Assembly: GCF_019966575.1 (NCBI RefSeq)
Contig: NZ_JAINFK010000005.1
Span: 62,001-126,000, forward strand
Direction: 5' to 3'
Source: Oricola cellulosilytica
GTDB lineage: Bacteria; Pseudomonadota; Alphaproteobacteria; Rhizobiales; Rhizobiaceae
DNA: 64,000 nt
This document shows positions 44,458-53,251 of this stretch, one piece after another. The notes under the pieces were generated by a model. The model had not been told where the DNA came from, ran no database searches, and saw only the letters and a program-made list of their open reading frames with translations. A program made the position numbers and the translations under genes. Position 1 is the stretch's first letter, and the number at the start of each line of letters is the position of its first letter.

Positions 44458-45283
44458 AAGCTCATCGGCAATGATGAGATATACCGTGCTGGGATGCGGT
44501 TCATCGCCGGGAACACCACGCCTGAATGGTGATTGGGGAAACTGTGATCCTACCAATCCGAAAAACCAGAGGTCGCGCGCCTCGCTTCTGATCGAGCGCG
44601 TTCGTCCGGGGGGAGAAAGAACTTGCGTGGTCGTCGACACTGGTCCGGATTTCCGCCAGCAGATGCTATCCGCGAAGGTTAGGCAGTTGGATGGCGTCGT
44701 CTACACCCACGCCCACGCAGACCACATCCACGGTATCGACGATCTCCGGACGTTCGTCTTATGGCAGAAGCGGCTCATGGATATCTGGGCGGATGTGCCC
44801 ACTCACGACCGCCTCGTGGAAGGGTTCGGGTACTGCTTCGAGACACCGCCGGGCAGTTCATATCCACCGATACTTCGTACCAACTTGATCAGCCACGACA
44901 CCCCAATCGAGGTCCCTGGACCTGCAGGACCGGTCCGGTTCGAGCCGCTCGTCCAAATTCACGGCTCGATCCTCTCGCTCGGCTTCAGAATTGGCGATTT
45001 TGCGTACTGCTCGGATGTCAGCGAATTTCCCCAATCGACGCTCGAACGAATGCACGGGCTGGATATTTTAATCGTGGATGCGCTCCAGTACCGTCGGCAC
45101 CCAAGCCATCTGTCGCTTGAGGAAACTTTGGAAATCATTGCGACGTTGAGACCCAAACGCTCATTTCTGACGCACATGCACATACCGCTCGACTACGAAA
45201 CCGTGATGCGTGAGACGCCCGAAAACGTGGAACCGTGCTACGACGGGCTGGTTCTAGAGCTTCCGGATACATTCCCGGGATGA
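44450..45283 (+). CDS. MBL-fold metallo-hydrolase (PhnP-like)
   Basis: The 277-residue product has the metallo-beta-lactamase motif HAHADHIHGID (HxHxDH, near residues 86-91), GCGSSPGTPRLNGDWGNCDP near the N terminus and LTHMHIPLDYE near residue 240. These segments resemble PhnP-type cyclic phosphodiesterases, but rhizobial genomes carry this gene beside tatD rather than with phn genes, so a phosphonate role is not implied. It starts within tatD. A 264-bp intergenic stretch follows. Confidence 0.87.
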   Translation: MPESSSAMMRYTVLGCGSSPGTPRLNGDWGNCDPTNPKNQRSRASLLIERVRPGGERTCVVVDTGPDFRQQMLSAKVRQLDGVVYTHAHADHIHGIDDLRTFVLWQKRLMDIWADVPTHDRLVEGFGYCFETPPGSSYPPILRTNLISHDTPIEVPGPAGPVRFEPLVQIHGSILSLGFRIGDFAYCSDVSEFPQSTLERMHGLDILIVDALQYRRHPSHLSLEETLEIIATLRPKRSFLTHMHIPLDYETVMRETPENVEPCYDGLVLELPDTFPG

Positions 45284-45460
45284 CGGAGATTGTTCCGAGG
45301 CCCGGTTCGCTCATAGCGCGCGCGACCAAGCATGCATGCAATTCCAGATGCAGACACCGGCGCGCTCGCGCCGCTGTCGGATTTAGGCGCACATGAGCCG
45401 ATATCGTATAGATCTTAAAGACTTGCGGGCGGCGCGTCGCATCCACCTGCACACGTTATC

Positions 45461-45488
45461 CAGTTCCATAATCTATCTTATGCAACAA
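45461..45488. other. Weak dif-like 28-bp site
   Basis: The arms CAGTTCCATAA (45461-45471) and TTATGCAACAA (45478-45488) flank a 6-base centre TCTATC. The inner CATAA-N6-TTATG matches the core of XerC/XerD dif sites, including that of E. coli. The outer halves fit poorly. It lies in a gene-free stretch between an MBL hydrolase and mazG. A regulatory palindrome is an equally good reading. Confidence 0.3.
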
Positions 45489-45547
45489 TCGCTCGTAACG
45501 AAACAAGCGGCGTTCGAAGTGCCCAAAGCTCAAAGGATACCGAGATC

Positions 45548-46381
45548 ATGACACCCTCACGCGATATTTCGCGCCTGTTGGAAATCATGGCTGCATTGCG
45601 CGATCCAGAGTCAGGGTGTCCGTGGGACGTCGAACAGACATTCGCAACCATCGCGCCCTACACAATCGAAGAAGCTTACGAGGTCGCCGACGCGATCGAG
45701 CGCAACGACATGGTCGATCTTGCCGACGAACTTGGCGACCTCCTCCTGCAGGTGGTTTTTCACGCGCGGATGGCAGAAGAAGCTGGCGAGTTCTCGTTCG
45801 GAGATGTTGTCGAAGCAATCACGCGCAAAATGGTTCGTCGTCATCCTCATGTTTTTGGCGACGAAACGGTTCATGGCCACAAACTGGCGAAAGGGATGTG
45901 GGAGAAGATCAAGACGGAAGAAAAGGACGAGAAGGCTGCACTGCGCGCCGGCAGCGGCCCATCGAACGGAGGAGAGACCCGCGTCCCTTCCCTGCTTGAC
46001 GAGGTGCCACGCGCCCTACCCGCTTTGATGCGTGCTATCAAGCTTCAGAAACGTGCGGCGCGCGTCGGCTTCGATTGGGACACTGCGCCGCCGATTCTTG
46101 AAAAGATCGAGGAAGAGATAGGCGAACTCAAGGAGGCCATGGACGCCTCCGCAGTTGAGAGGATCAAGGAAGAATACGGAGACCTGCTCTTTTCTATCGT
46201 CAATCTCGGCCGTCATCTGGATCTCGAGCCCGAGGCGGCCTTAGAGTCGGCCAATCTGAAATTTCTGACTCGTTTCAAATTCATAGAAACACGGCTTGCG
46301 GCGACCGGACGGACTACGGAAGACGCAACGCTCAGTGAGATGGAAGCGCTCTGGCAGCAGGCGAAAACCGCCACAAACTGA
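45548..46381 (+). CDS. mazG: MazG, nucleoside triphosphate pyrophosphohydrolase
   Basis: The 277-residue housekeeping enzyme hydrolyses NTPs and dNTPs to monophosphates. It has two MazG domains: the first begins LEIMAALRDPESGCPWDVEQTF, with EEAYEVADAI and DELGDLLLQVVFHA as metal-binding motifs (EExxE and ExxD), and the second contains EEIGELKEAMD and EYGDLLFSIVNLGRH. A charged linker lies between them. The ATG follows AAAGGATACCGAGATC. Its stop is 4 bp from that of convergent hflX, leaving no room for a terminator. Confidence 0.95.
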   Translation: MTPSRDISRLLEIMAALRDPESGCPWDVEQTFATIAPYTIEEAYEVADAIERNDMVDLADELGDLLLQVVFHARMAEEAGEFSFGDVVEAITRKMVRRHPHVFGDETVHGHKLAKGMWEKIKTEEKDEKAALRAGSGPSNGGETRVPSLLDEVPRALPALMRAIKLQKRAARVGFDWDTAPPILEKIEEEIGELKEAMDASAVERIKEEYGDLLFSIVNLGRHLDLEPEAALESANLKFLTRFKFIETRLAATGRTTEDATLSEMEALWQQAKTATN

Positions 46382-46385
46382 CCGA

Positions 46386-47756
46386 TCAGTCCGAACGCTT
46401 TTCGAACTCCAGGGCAGCATCCGCGGTCATTTCGACATCGACGAAGATCGTGCCGTCATCGGCCGTTTCGCGGTTACGAACGGAGGCGTGGTCGTAAAGC
46501 CATGCGATATCGGCATAACGGTCGGGCGCAATTGTGTACCGTCGCTCGACCATGGCGCCCATTATCCGCTTCTCGATCTCCCGCAGCAATTCGTCGGTCC
46601 CCTCACCCGTCAGCGCGGAAACCGGAACAGCGACAGGACTCTCATCACTGGTCCGCCCCATCGGCGGGCCATCGCGATCAGGTCGGAGAAGATCTACCTT
46701 GTTCCACACTTCGATGATGCGCCGGTTGTCTTCCGGGTCGATGCCTAGCTCGCGAAGTATCTCAGTAACATCGGAGGCCTCTTCGCGAGACGCTTCGCTG
46801 GAAATGTCGCGCACATGCAAGATGACGTCGGCCTCCTGAACCTCCTCCAGCGTGGCGCGAAATGCAGCAACGAGATGGGTCGGAAGATCGGAGATAAAGC
46901 CAACCGTGTCGGACAGGATAACCCATGACCCGCCCGGCAGTTCCAGCCGTCTCAACGTAGGATCAAGTGTCGCAAACAACATATCCTCGGCGACCACCTC
47001 AGCGCCGGTCAGGCGGTTGAACAAGGTGGACTTCCCAGCGTTCGTGTAACCGACCAGCGAAACAATTGGCAACGGCACCTTTCTTCGCTGCGAACGATGG
47101 AGGGTGCGTGTGCGACGAACCGCCTCAAGTTCTCGCTCCAAGCGCTTGATCTTACTTTGTAAAATTCTTCGGTCTGCCTCGATCTGTGTTTCACCGGGCC
47201 CGCCCAGGAACCCGGCACCGCCTCGCTGCCGCTCGAGGTGCGTCCAACTGCGCACAAGGCGTCCTCGCTGAAAGTTCAGATGCGCAAGCTCAACTTGCAA
47301 CGAGCCTTCTTTAGTCTGAGCCCTTCGACCGAATATCTCCAGAATTAGGCCGGTTCGATCCAGAACCTTCGCGTTCCAGGCCCGTTCCAGATTCCGCTGT
47401 TGCACGGGCGTGAGCGCGTAATCGACGACCACGAGCGCTGCCTCGCTGTCTTTGACAATCGCGGAGATTTCCTCGACGGTTCCGGAGCCCAGAAGCGTCG
47501 CCGGCTGTGGCTTTGAGACCGGCAAGATCGCCCCATGGACAATCTCGAGGTCGATAGCACGCGCGAGTCCCTCTGCTTCGGCAAGCCTGTCGCCGGCGGA
47601 GCGCCTCGCATGCCCGTCGCGAGGCGCTCTTTCAACACCGCGTGCCTTGAGTTCGGGCTCCAGGACAACGGCGCGCGTCGGCGTCGCAATTTGCTCTGCA
47701 GCAGAGGTCTTGCGCGCGCGGTGCGCTTCGCGATGTGTCTCCAGATTTTCGGTCAA
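46386..47756 (-). CDS. hflX: HflX, ribosome-splitting GTPase
   Basis: The G domain is clear: G1 [13 protein letters not shown]2/G3 region [26 protein letters not shown], and NKVDLL (G4). The N-terminal part contains [20 protein letters not shown], and [13 protein letters not shown]. HflX rescues stalled ribosomes, especially under heat stress. I place the start at TTG 47756, which overlaps the hfq stop (TTGA) with GAAGG upstream, giving 456 residues; the longer open frame that continues through hfq is not credible. A basic N-terminal tail precedes the core. Confidence 0.92.
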   Translation of the reverse strand: MTENLETHREAHRARKTSAAEQIATPTRAVVLEPELKARGVERAPRDGHARRSAGDRLAEAEGLARAIDLEIVHGAILPVSKPQPATLLGSGTVEEISAIVKDSEAALVVVDYALTPVQQRNLERAWNAKVLDRTGLILEIFGRRAQTKEGSLQVELAHLNFQRGRLVRSWTHLERQRGGAGFLGGPGETQIEADRRILQSKIKRLERELEAVRRTRTLHRSQRRKVPLPIVSLVGYTNAGKSTLFNRLTGAEVVAEDMLFATLDPTLRRLELPGGSWVILSDTVGFISDLPTHLVAAFRATLEEVQEADVILHVRDISSEASREEASDVTEILRELGIDPEDNRRIIEVWNKVDLLRPDRDGPPMGRTSDESPVAVPVSALTGEGTDELLREIEKRIMGAMVERRYTIAPDRYADIAWLYDHASVRNRETADDGTIFVDVEMTADAALEFEKRSD

Positions 47757-48004
47757 TCGGCCTTCGCAACCGCTTCTTCGTTTTCGAACATGTTCACAGG
47801 TTGACTGGGCATGATCGTGGATATTGCATGCTTGTAGACCAGCTGGGCGTGACCATCTCGGCGAAGCAGAACACAAAAATTATCGAAGGACGTCACTACC
47901 CCTGTCAGTTTCACGCCGTTGACCAGAAATATGGTCAGAGGAATTTTCTGCTTGCGGACGGCGTTAAGGAACTGGTCTTGCAAGTTCTGGGAGCGTTCTG
48001 CCAT
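47753..48004 (-). CDS. hfq: Hfq, RNA chaperone
   Basis: The 83-residue product carries the Sm fold: Sm1 [27 protein letters not shown] and Sm2 [12 protein letters not shown]. Hfq hexamers match small RNAs with mRNAs; in rhizobia they control nitrogen and transport genes. The stop TGA is shared with the TTG start of hflX, the order also found in most proteobacteria. The start has CGGAA upstream and a 95-bp gap from dat. Confidence 0.97.
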   Translation of the reverse strand: MAERSQNLQDQFLNAVRKQKIPLTIFLVNGVKLTGVVTSFDNFCVLLRRDGHAQLVYKHAISTIMPSQPVNMFENEEAVAKAD

Positions 48005-48099
48005 GTTATTTCCGTTTTTTCTTGCCGCTTACCAGATAATCAGCTTCGGCTTTCGCTGCAATGCATCTAGCGGAAAAACCTCCGACATCTCACGGGCGC

Positions 48100-48969
48100 T
48101 TAAGCAAATGTCTTCTCGGCCTCATCAAAAAACCCTTCGCGCAAGGCGAGTGCGGTTGACCCGGGGTGACCATTTGCGACAGGCGTCCCGTCTATTGCGA
48201 TCACAGGCATGACGACGGTGGTGGCGGCGGTGATAAACGCTTCGCGGGCGCGCTTGGCTTCGTCAACCGAAAAGCTGCGCTCTTCGACCTTCAAGCCCTG
48301 CCGCTTCGCCACCTCCATGACCACGGCGCGCGTTATCCCACGTAAAATGCCGAATTCGGCCGGACGCGTTACCAGTGTTCCCTCAGCCGTCACGATCCAG
48401 GCATTGGTGGCCGCGCCCTCCTTGACGTGACCATCGTCATCGACGAACCAAGCCTCCGCTGCGCCCGCCAGCCTGGCAGCCTGGCGCGCCATGACATTCG
48501 GAAGTAACCCGACCGTCTTTATGTCGACGCGCTCCCATCGGTTCTCCCGCACTGTGATTACGGAAATTCCCTTCTCTGAATTCGTCTGGGCGGCAGTGGG
48601 GTTGTTGCGGCGAGCGGTTACCACCAGCGACGATTTGGTGTCCGGTGGCGGAAACACGTGATCGCGGCGCGCCACCCCGCGCGTCACCTGCAGATATACG
48701 AGCCCGTTGTGGACGCGATTGCGCCGCACAACTTCCTGGACAATCAGTTGCAACGCCCGCCGCTCCGTTGGCCAACTCATCTGAAGCTCGCGCAAAGACC
48801 GGTCGAGCCGGTCGAGATGGCGGCGCAAGTCCATGATGTGTCCTCGCGCAACCTCGCAGACCTCGTAGACGCCGTCAGCGAATTGATACCCGCGATCCTC
48901 CACATGGACAGATGCATCACGATGCGGCAGGTAACGTCCGTTGACGAAGGCAATGCGGCTCACGTCCAA
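48100..48969 (-). CDS. dat: D-amino acid aminotransferase (fold-type IV PLP enzyme)
   Basis: A 289-residue class IV aminotransferase beginning MDVSRIAFVNGRYLPHRDASV. The PLP-binding lysine is in DIKTVGLLPNVMARQAA near residue 150, with KEGAATNAWIV and RGITRAVVMEVAKRQG behind. The subgroup is D-alanine/D-amino acid transaminase, which supplies D-glutamate or D-alanine; branched-chain aminotransferase is a less likely alternative. It begins 4 bp after trkH. In rhizobia this gene sits between trkH and hfq. Confidence 0.87.
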   Translation of the reverse strand: MDVSRIAFVNGRYLPHRDASVHVEDRGYQFADGVYEVCEVARGHIMDLRRHLDRLDRSLRELQMSWPTERRALQLIVQEVVRRNRVHNGLVYLQVTRGVARRDHVFPPPDTKSSLVVTARRNNPTAAQTNSEKGISVITVRENRWERVDIKTVGLLPNVMARQAARLAGAAEAWFVDDDGHVKEGAATNAWIVTAEGTLVTRPAEFGILRGITRAVVMEVAKRQGLKVEERSFSVDEAKRAREAFITAATTVVMPVIAIDGTPVANGHPGSTALALREGFFDEAEKTFA

Positions 48970-48973
48970 CCCC

Positions 48974-50455
48974 CTAGCGACTCACCCAATACTTTAGGTT
49001 GAGAATTGCAAATACGGCGACGAATTCCAGTCTGCCGAGGATCATGATTACACAACTGACGCCTTGCTCGAATGCGGTAAATTCGCGAAACGACGGCCAC
49101 GTTTCTCCAGTTGCGGCGACAGGCGCGTAAGCCTCGTAAAGTGGCCCGGCGTTCAACAACAGGGCCATGGCCGAGAGCATGGATGCCTCAAATCCGCCTG
49201 CCCCTCCAGAAAGGGCAAAGAGGGCAACCGCCATGACCGCGAGTAGCAACACTAGGACTGGCCAGGATTCGATAATTATCCGTTCGTCATAGCGCGCCTT
49301 TGCGATGCGCGTCGGGATCACGGAACTGGGATAGATCAGCAGGCTCAATTCGCGATAGCATTGAACGAGCATTGCTCCCAGTCGGTGGACCTTGAGGCCG
49401 GAGGCAGTGGAAAACACCCCGGCACCAACAAATGCGAGCGAAAAGACGAAGACCTCTGGAAGCAGTTCGATCACGCCTGGCCGTGGTTCATGACCGGAAG
49501 TAGAGATAACCGACGCGGCGGCGAGAAAACTGTCAGTGATCGAAGTGGTCGTGAGCCAGGATCGAGCACCACTCACCGAACCAAACGCTACGATATAGCA
49601 GCCTGTCAGGATTGCTATGAACAGGAAGACCCACCATGCTTCTCTATTTTGCATCACGCGTCTGAATGGATTCGACAGTTCGTAGCGTTGCCAGAGAAGG
49701 CTGGTAGCTGAAACCGCGAGCACGCATGCCATTACCACGAGTGTTGCGCGCCCATATCGAGCTTCGAATTCGGTTTCATACGGGTTGAACCCTCCCGTCG
49801 AAATACCCGTCATCGTCAAATACGCGGAATCAAGGCTATCGGCTCCACTGGCCACAAAGGCAAAATATACCAGCACCGATGCCGCGCAATAATAGGTTAG
49901 AAGCGGAAAATAACGTTTCAGATGCTCCATCCCGGCGTCGCGGTCGCCGGTCAGTTCCATTTGCCACTCTGCGGCGCTCGTTCTTCTCGGAACTCCGCCA
50001 ATCGCCATTGGTGACAGCACCAGAAACAGCGTTGCCAATGTCAGAAATCCGCCTATCCATTCCAACTGTAGGCGCCAGAACAAGATCGCGCGTGGAAGTG
50101 ATTCGCGTCCGCTCAGGACCGAAGCTCCGGTCGTAGTCAAGCCAGAGACACTCTCGAAATAAGCTGCTCCGAAAGGCATTTCCCCCGCCACTGAAAGCGG
50201 TATTGCCCCCAGAATGGTCATGCCGAGCCAGACGAGTACCATGGTCAATATGAGCCGTGTGTGTGTCAGGCCGTGCCGATACCCCATCGTTGCGGCAATG
50301 CAGACGCCGGCGATGAACACCCCCACGGAGCCGATGACCGTCAGACGAACCACTTGCTCTGTTTCGCCATAAGCGAGCCCGATTAAGATGGGAGCTACCA
50401 GCGAAGCCAGAAACATCGCGGAAGCAAAGGCAAGCAGTAGAATTACAGTCCGCAT
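48974..50455 (-). CDS. trkH: TrkH-family potassium uptake channel
   Basis: A 493-residue membrane protein with four pore-like repeats. FESVSGLTTTGASVLSG, LTMTGISTGGFNPYE, SVISTSGHEPRPG and the late SAMALLLNAGPL region contain the filter segments (TTGA, STGG, TSG, NAG). It works with the regulator TrkA, encoded 31 bp upstream. In salt-exposed bacteria this system is part of the first osmotic response, a natural companion of the ggp pair. Confidence 0.93.
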   Translation of the reverse strand: MRTVILLLAFASAMFLASLVAPILIGLAYGETEQVVRLTVIGSVGVFIAGVCIAATMGYRHGLTHTRLILTMVLVWLGMTILGAIPLSVAGEMPFGAAYFESVSGLTTTGASVLSGRESLPRAILFWRLQLEWIGGFLTLATLFLVLSPMAIGGVPRRTSAAEWQMELTGDRDAGMEHLKRYFPLLTYYCAASVLVYFAFVASGADSLDSAYLTMTGISTGGFNPYETEFEARYGRATLVVMACVLAVSATSLLWQRYELSNPFRRVMQNREAWWVFLFIAILTGCYIVAFGSVSGARSWLTTTSITDSFLAAASVISTSGHEPRPGVIELLPEVFVFSLAFVGAGVFSTASGLKVHRLGAMLVQCYRELSLLIYPSSVIPTRIAKARYDERIIIESWPVLVLLLAVMAVALFALSGGAGGFEASMLSAMALLLNAGPLYEAYAPVAATGETWPSFREFTAFEQGVSCVIMILGRLEFVAVFAILNLKYWVSR

Positions 50456-50486
50456 GACATGCCCCTGTGGGGAGGTCCGTAAGACA

Positions 50487-51863
50487 TTAAAAGAATTCGA
50501 GGCTTACACGGAACATCTGCTCTACCTGCCGGACCGCGGACGACATGGCGAAGATAACCACGCGGTCCTTCGCCTTGATGACGGTCGTGCCATCCGGCTT
50601 AATCACCTTTCCATCGCGAAACACTGCCCCAATACGGATGTCCTCAGGGAGATCGAGTTGTTTTAAGGGGGAACCGACGAGCGGCGATGTTTCCAGGGCT
50701 TCAGCCTCGATGACCTCCGCTGAGCCCTTCTGGACGCTGTGAACCTGGCGAATCCGGCCGCGACGCACGTGTTGAAGCACCCGGGAGATCGTCACTGCGC
50801 GTGGGTTCAGCTGAGCGTCGATTCCAAGGGTATTCGTAAAGCCTTGGTAAACCGGATCGTTTATGAGAACGAGCGTCGAGTTACAGCCAAGGCGCTTCGC
50901 CATGACCGACGACAATATATTCACCTGATCATCGTTGGTTAGCGCGACCATGAGATCGCTTTCTTCGATGTCGGCCTCAATGAGTACCTGCTGATCCAGC
51001 GCACTACCGTTCAACACCACTGTTCTGTGCAACTGGTCGGCCACCGCCACTGCGCGCGAATGATCCGCCTCAACGATCTTCACCTTGGAACGCGATCCTC
51101 GGGCTTCAAGTTGTGACGCGACATAGAGACCGATATTACCGCCGCCAGCGATGATAATGCGCCGCGCCTCCGTCTCGTCGTGCCCGAAAAGACTGAGTGT
51201 CCGCTTCACCTGATCGCGATGCGCTATGACATAAACCAGATCCCTTGCGAGAAGTTGGTCGGCTGAGTGAGGAACAAAGAGATTCTCGTTTCGCCAAACT
51301 CCCACGACCGTTGCCGAGAGATCGGGAAAAAGTTCTGTCAACTGACTGAGCGGCGTATTGATGACGGGGCAATCGTCGCGGCACTCGATCGCCATCATCG
51401 TGACCTTGCCCTCGGCGAACTGCACGATGTCCGTTGCCCCGGGAGACGCGATACGACGCAGCACCACGTCGCCGACTTCGCGCTCCGGCGAGATGATGAC
51501 ATCGATCGGGAGGTGATCGCGCGAGAATAGGTTGTTGTAGTGAGCAGCCAGATAACTTTGGGCCCGAATCCTCGCGATCTTGGTCGGCACATCGAAAAGC
51601 GAATGCGCCACTTGGCAGGCCGTCATGTTCACCTCGTCATACAAGGTGACCGCAATAATCATGTCAGCCTGCTCCGCTCCCGCCGCGGCCAGAACGTCCG
51701 GATGACTGCCGTGGCCGACAAACCCACGCACATCCAACGTATCGCGAACCCGCTGGATCAGCGTTGCTGACGTGTCAATTACCGAGACATCGTTCGCCTC
51801 CGCCGCAAGTCGCTCAGCAATGCCGTATCCGACCTGCCCTGCCCCGCAAATGATGACTCGCAT
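50487..51863 (-). CDS. trkA: TrkA, NAD-binding potassium uptake regulator
   Basis: The 458-residue cytosolic protein has two RCK units. The first starts MRVIICGAGQVGYGIAERLA with the NAD-binding GxGxxG and has the acidic residue in SVIDTSATL; the second starts IIIAGGGNIGLYVASQL near residue 232. Each is followed by a TrkA-C domain. TrkA gates TrkH according to NADH/NAD or ATP. The stop lies 31 bp before trkH, and ntrX ends 26 bp upstream. Confidence 0.95.
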   Translation of the reverse strand: MRVIICGAGQVGYGIAERLAAEANDVSVIDTSATLIQRVRDTLDVRGFVGHGSHPDVLAAAGAEQADMIIAVTLYDEVNMTACQVAHSLFDVPTKIARIRAQSYLAAHYNNLFSRDHLPIDVIISPEREVGDVVLRRIASPGATDIVQFAEGKVTMMAIECRDDCPVINTPLSQLTELFPDLSATVVGVWRNENLFVPHSADQLLARDLVYVIAHRDQVKRTLSLFGHDETEARRIIIAGGGNIGLYVASQLEARGSRSKVKIVEADHSRAVAVADQLHRTVVLNGSALDQQVLIEADIEESDLMVALTNDDQVNILSSVMAKRLGCNSTLVLINDPVYQGFTNTLGIDAQLNPRAVTISRVLQHVRRGRIRQVHSVQKGSAEVIEAEALETSPLVGSPLKQLDLPEDIRIGAVFRDGKVIKPDGTTVIKAKDRVVIFAMSSAVRQVEQMFRVSLEFF

Positions 51864-51889
51864 TCAGTTTCCTGTTCGTCCCATCTGGT

Positions 51890-53251
51890 TCAGACCCCAA
51901 GCGACTTCAGCTTGCGGTGCAATGCGGAGCGCTCCATACCAACGAATTCGGCAGTACGCGAGATGTTTCCGCCGAAACGTGAGATCTGGGCCAATAGATA
52001 GTCACGCTCAAAACGCTCCCTCGCCTCCCGCAGTGGCAGTGCCATGATATGCGAATCGTCGGCGGTCGGCGCCCGCGGCAGATTTTCGCCGATCTCCGCC
52101 GGAAGCATATCCACACTGATGGTAAGGTCGTCAGGCTCGTCGCGCGTGAGGATCATCAATCGCTCGATATTGTTCCGCAATTGGCGGATATTTCCCGGCC
52201 AGTCGTGAGTCTGCAAGACCGCCATGGCATCCTCGCCTATCATCTTTGGCTTGATCCCGGTCTGATCACTGATCTGTGTCGTAAACGTCTGTACGAGTAG
52301 AGGGATATCTTCCCGTCGTTCGGCAAGAGGCGGGACGGCGATTGGTACCACAGCAAGCCGATTCATGAGATCGCGTCGAAAGCGGTTTGCCTCAATAAGT
52401 TCCTCCAGATCGAATGCGGTGGAGGAAATGATGCGCACGTCAACCTTGACCCGGCGAACACCACCAACGCGCTCGAATTCCTGATCAACTAGGACGCGCA
52501 AGATCTTCATCTGAGTTTCAAGAGGCATATCTGCAACCTCATCAAGATAGAGAATGCCGCCATGTGCCTGTTCAAGCGCGCCTACTTTACGTTCACCGCC
52601 ATTCGGCTCTGTGCCGAACAATTCCGTCTCCATCCTGTTCGGAGTGATTGCGGCCGCATTGATCACGACGAACGGCCCCTTTGCCCGGGACGATTCCGCA
52701 TGGATGGCGCGCGCGACCAACTCCTTGCCCGATCCGGACGGGCCGGTTATCAAGATCCGGCTATTGGTCGGCGCTACTCGTGAGATCGTCTGGCGTAGTC
52801 CATTGATTGAGCTAGAACTTCCGATCAATTCCGTGCTCTCATTCGAGCGTTTCTTGAGATCCTGGACCTGCATCTTGAGTGTCGACATCTCCAATGCACG
52901 CTCGGCAACCAGAACAAGGCGGTCAGCCTTGAAGGGCTTCTCGATATAATCGTAGGCGCCGCGCTTGATCGCTGATACGGCAGTTTCGATATTGCCGTGT
53001 CCCGAAATCATCACGACCGGCATACCGGGGTGAATCGTTTGAATTTCGTCCAGCAGCGCCAAGCCATCGAGTTTGCTGCCCTGCAGCCAGATATCGAGAA
53101 ACACCAGCCTCGGAACCCGGTCGGCAATAGCAGCAAGCGCGCTCTCGCTATCTTGTGCGGTTCGCGTCTCGTACCCCTCATCTTCCAGGATCCCGGCAAC
53201 GATCTCGCGGATGTCCTGTTCATCATCGACGATCAGAATATCAGCCTTCAT
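51890..53251 (-). CDS. ntrX: NtrX, nitrogen-related response regulator
   Basis: The receiver domain has D53 in FLDIWLQGS with acidic D9-D10; the central AAA+ domain has [15 protein letters not shown] (Walker A near residue 168) and LDEVADMPLETQ. A Fis-type HTH ends the protein (NISRTAEFVGMERSALHRKL). The sigma-54 contact loop GAFTGA is replaced by NGGERKVGAL, so it may not activate sigma-54 polymerase; this is a known trait of alphaproteobacterial NtrX. It pairs with NtrY, overlapping it by four bases. Confidence 0.96.
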   Translation of the reverse strand: MKADILIVDDEQDIREIVAGILEDEGYETRTAQDSESALAAIADRVPRLVFLDIWLQGSKLDGLALLDEIQTIHPGMPVVMISGHGNIETAVSAIKRGAYDYIEKPFKADRLVLVAERALEMSTLKMQVQDLKKRSNESTELIGSSSSINGLRQTISRVAPTNSRILITGPSGSGKELVARAIHAESSRAKGPFVVINAAAITPNRMETELFGTEPNGGERKVGALEQAHGGILYLDEVADMPLETQMKILRVLVDQEFERVGGVRRVKVDVRIISSTAFDLEELIEANRFRRDLMNRLAVVPIAVPPLAERREDIPLLVQTFTTQISDQTGIKPKMIGEDAMAVLQTHDWPGNIRQLRNNIERLMILTRDEPDDLTISVDMLPAEIGENLPRAPTADDSHIMALPLREARERFERDYLLAQISRFGGNISRTAEFVGMERSALHRKLKSLGV

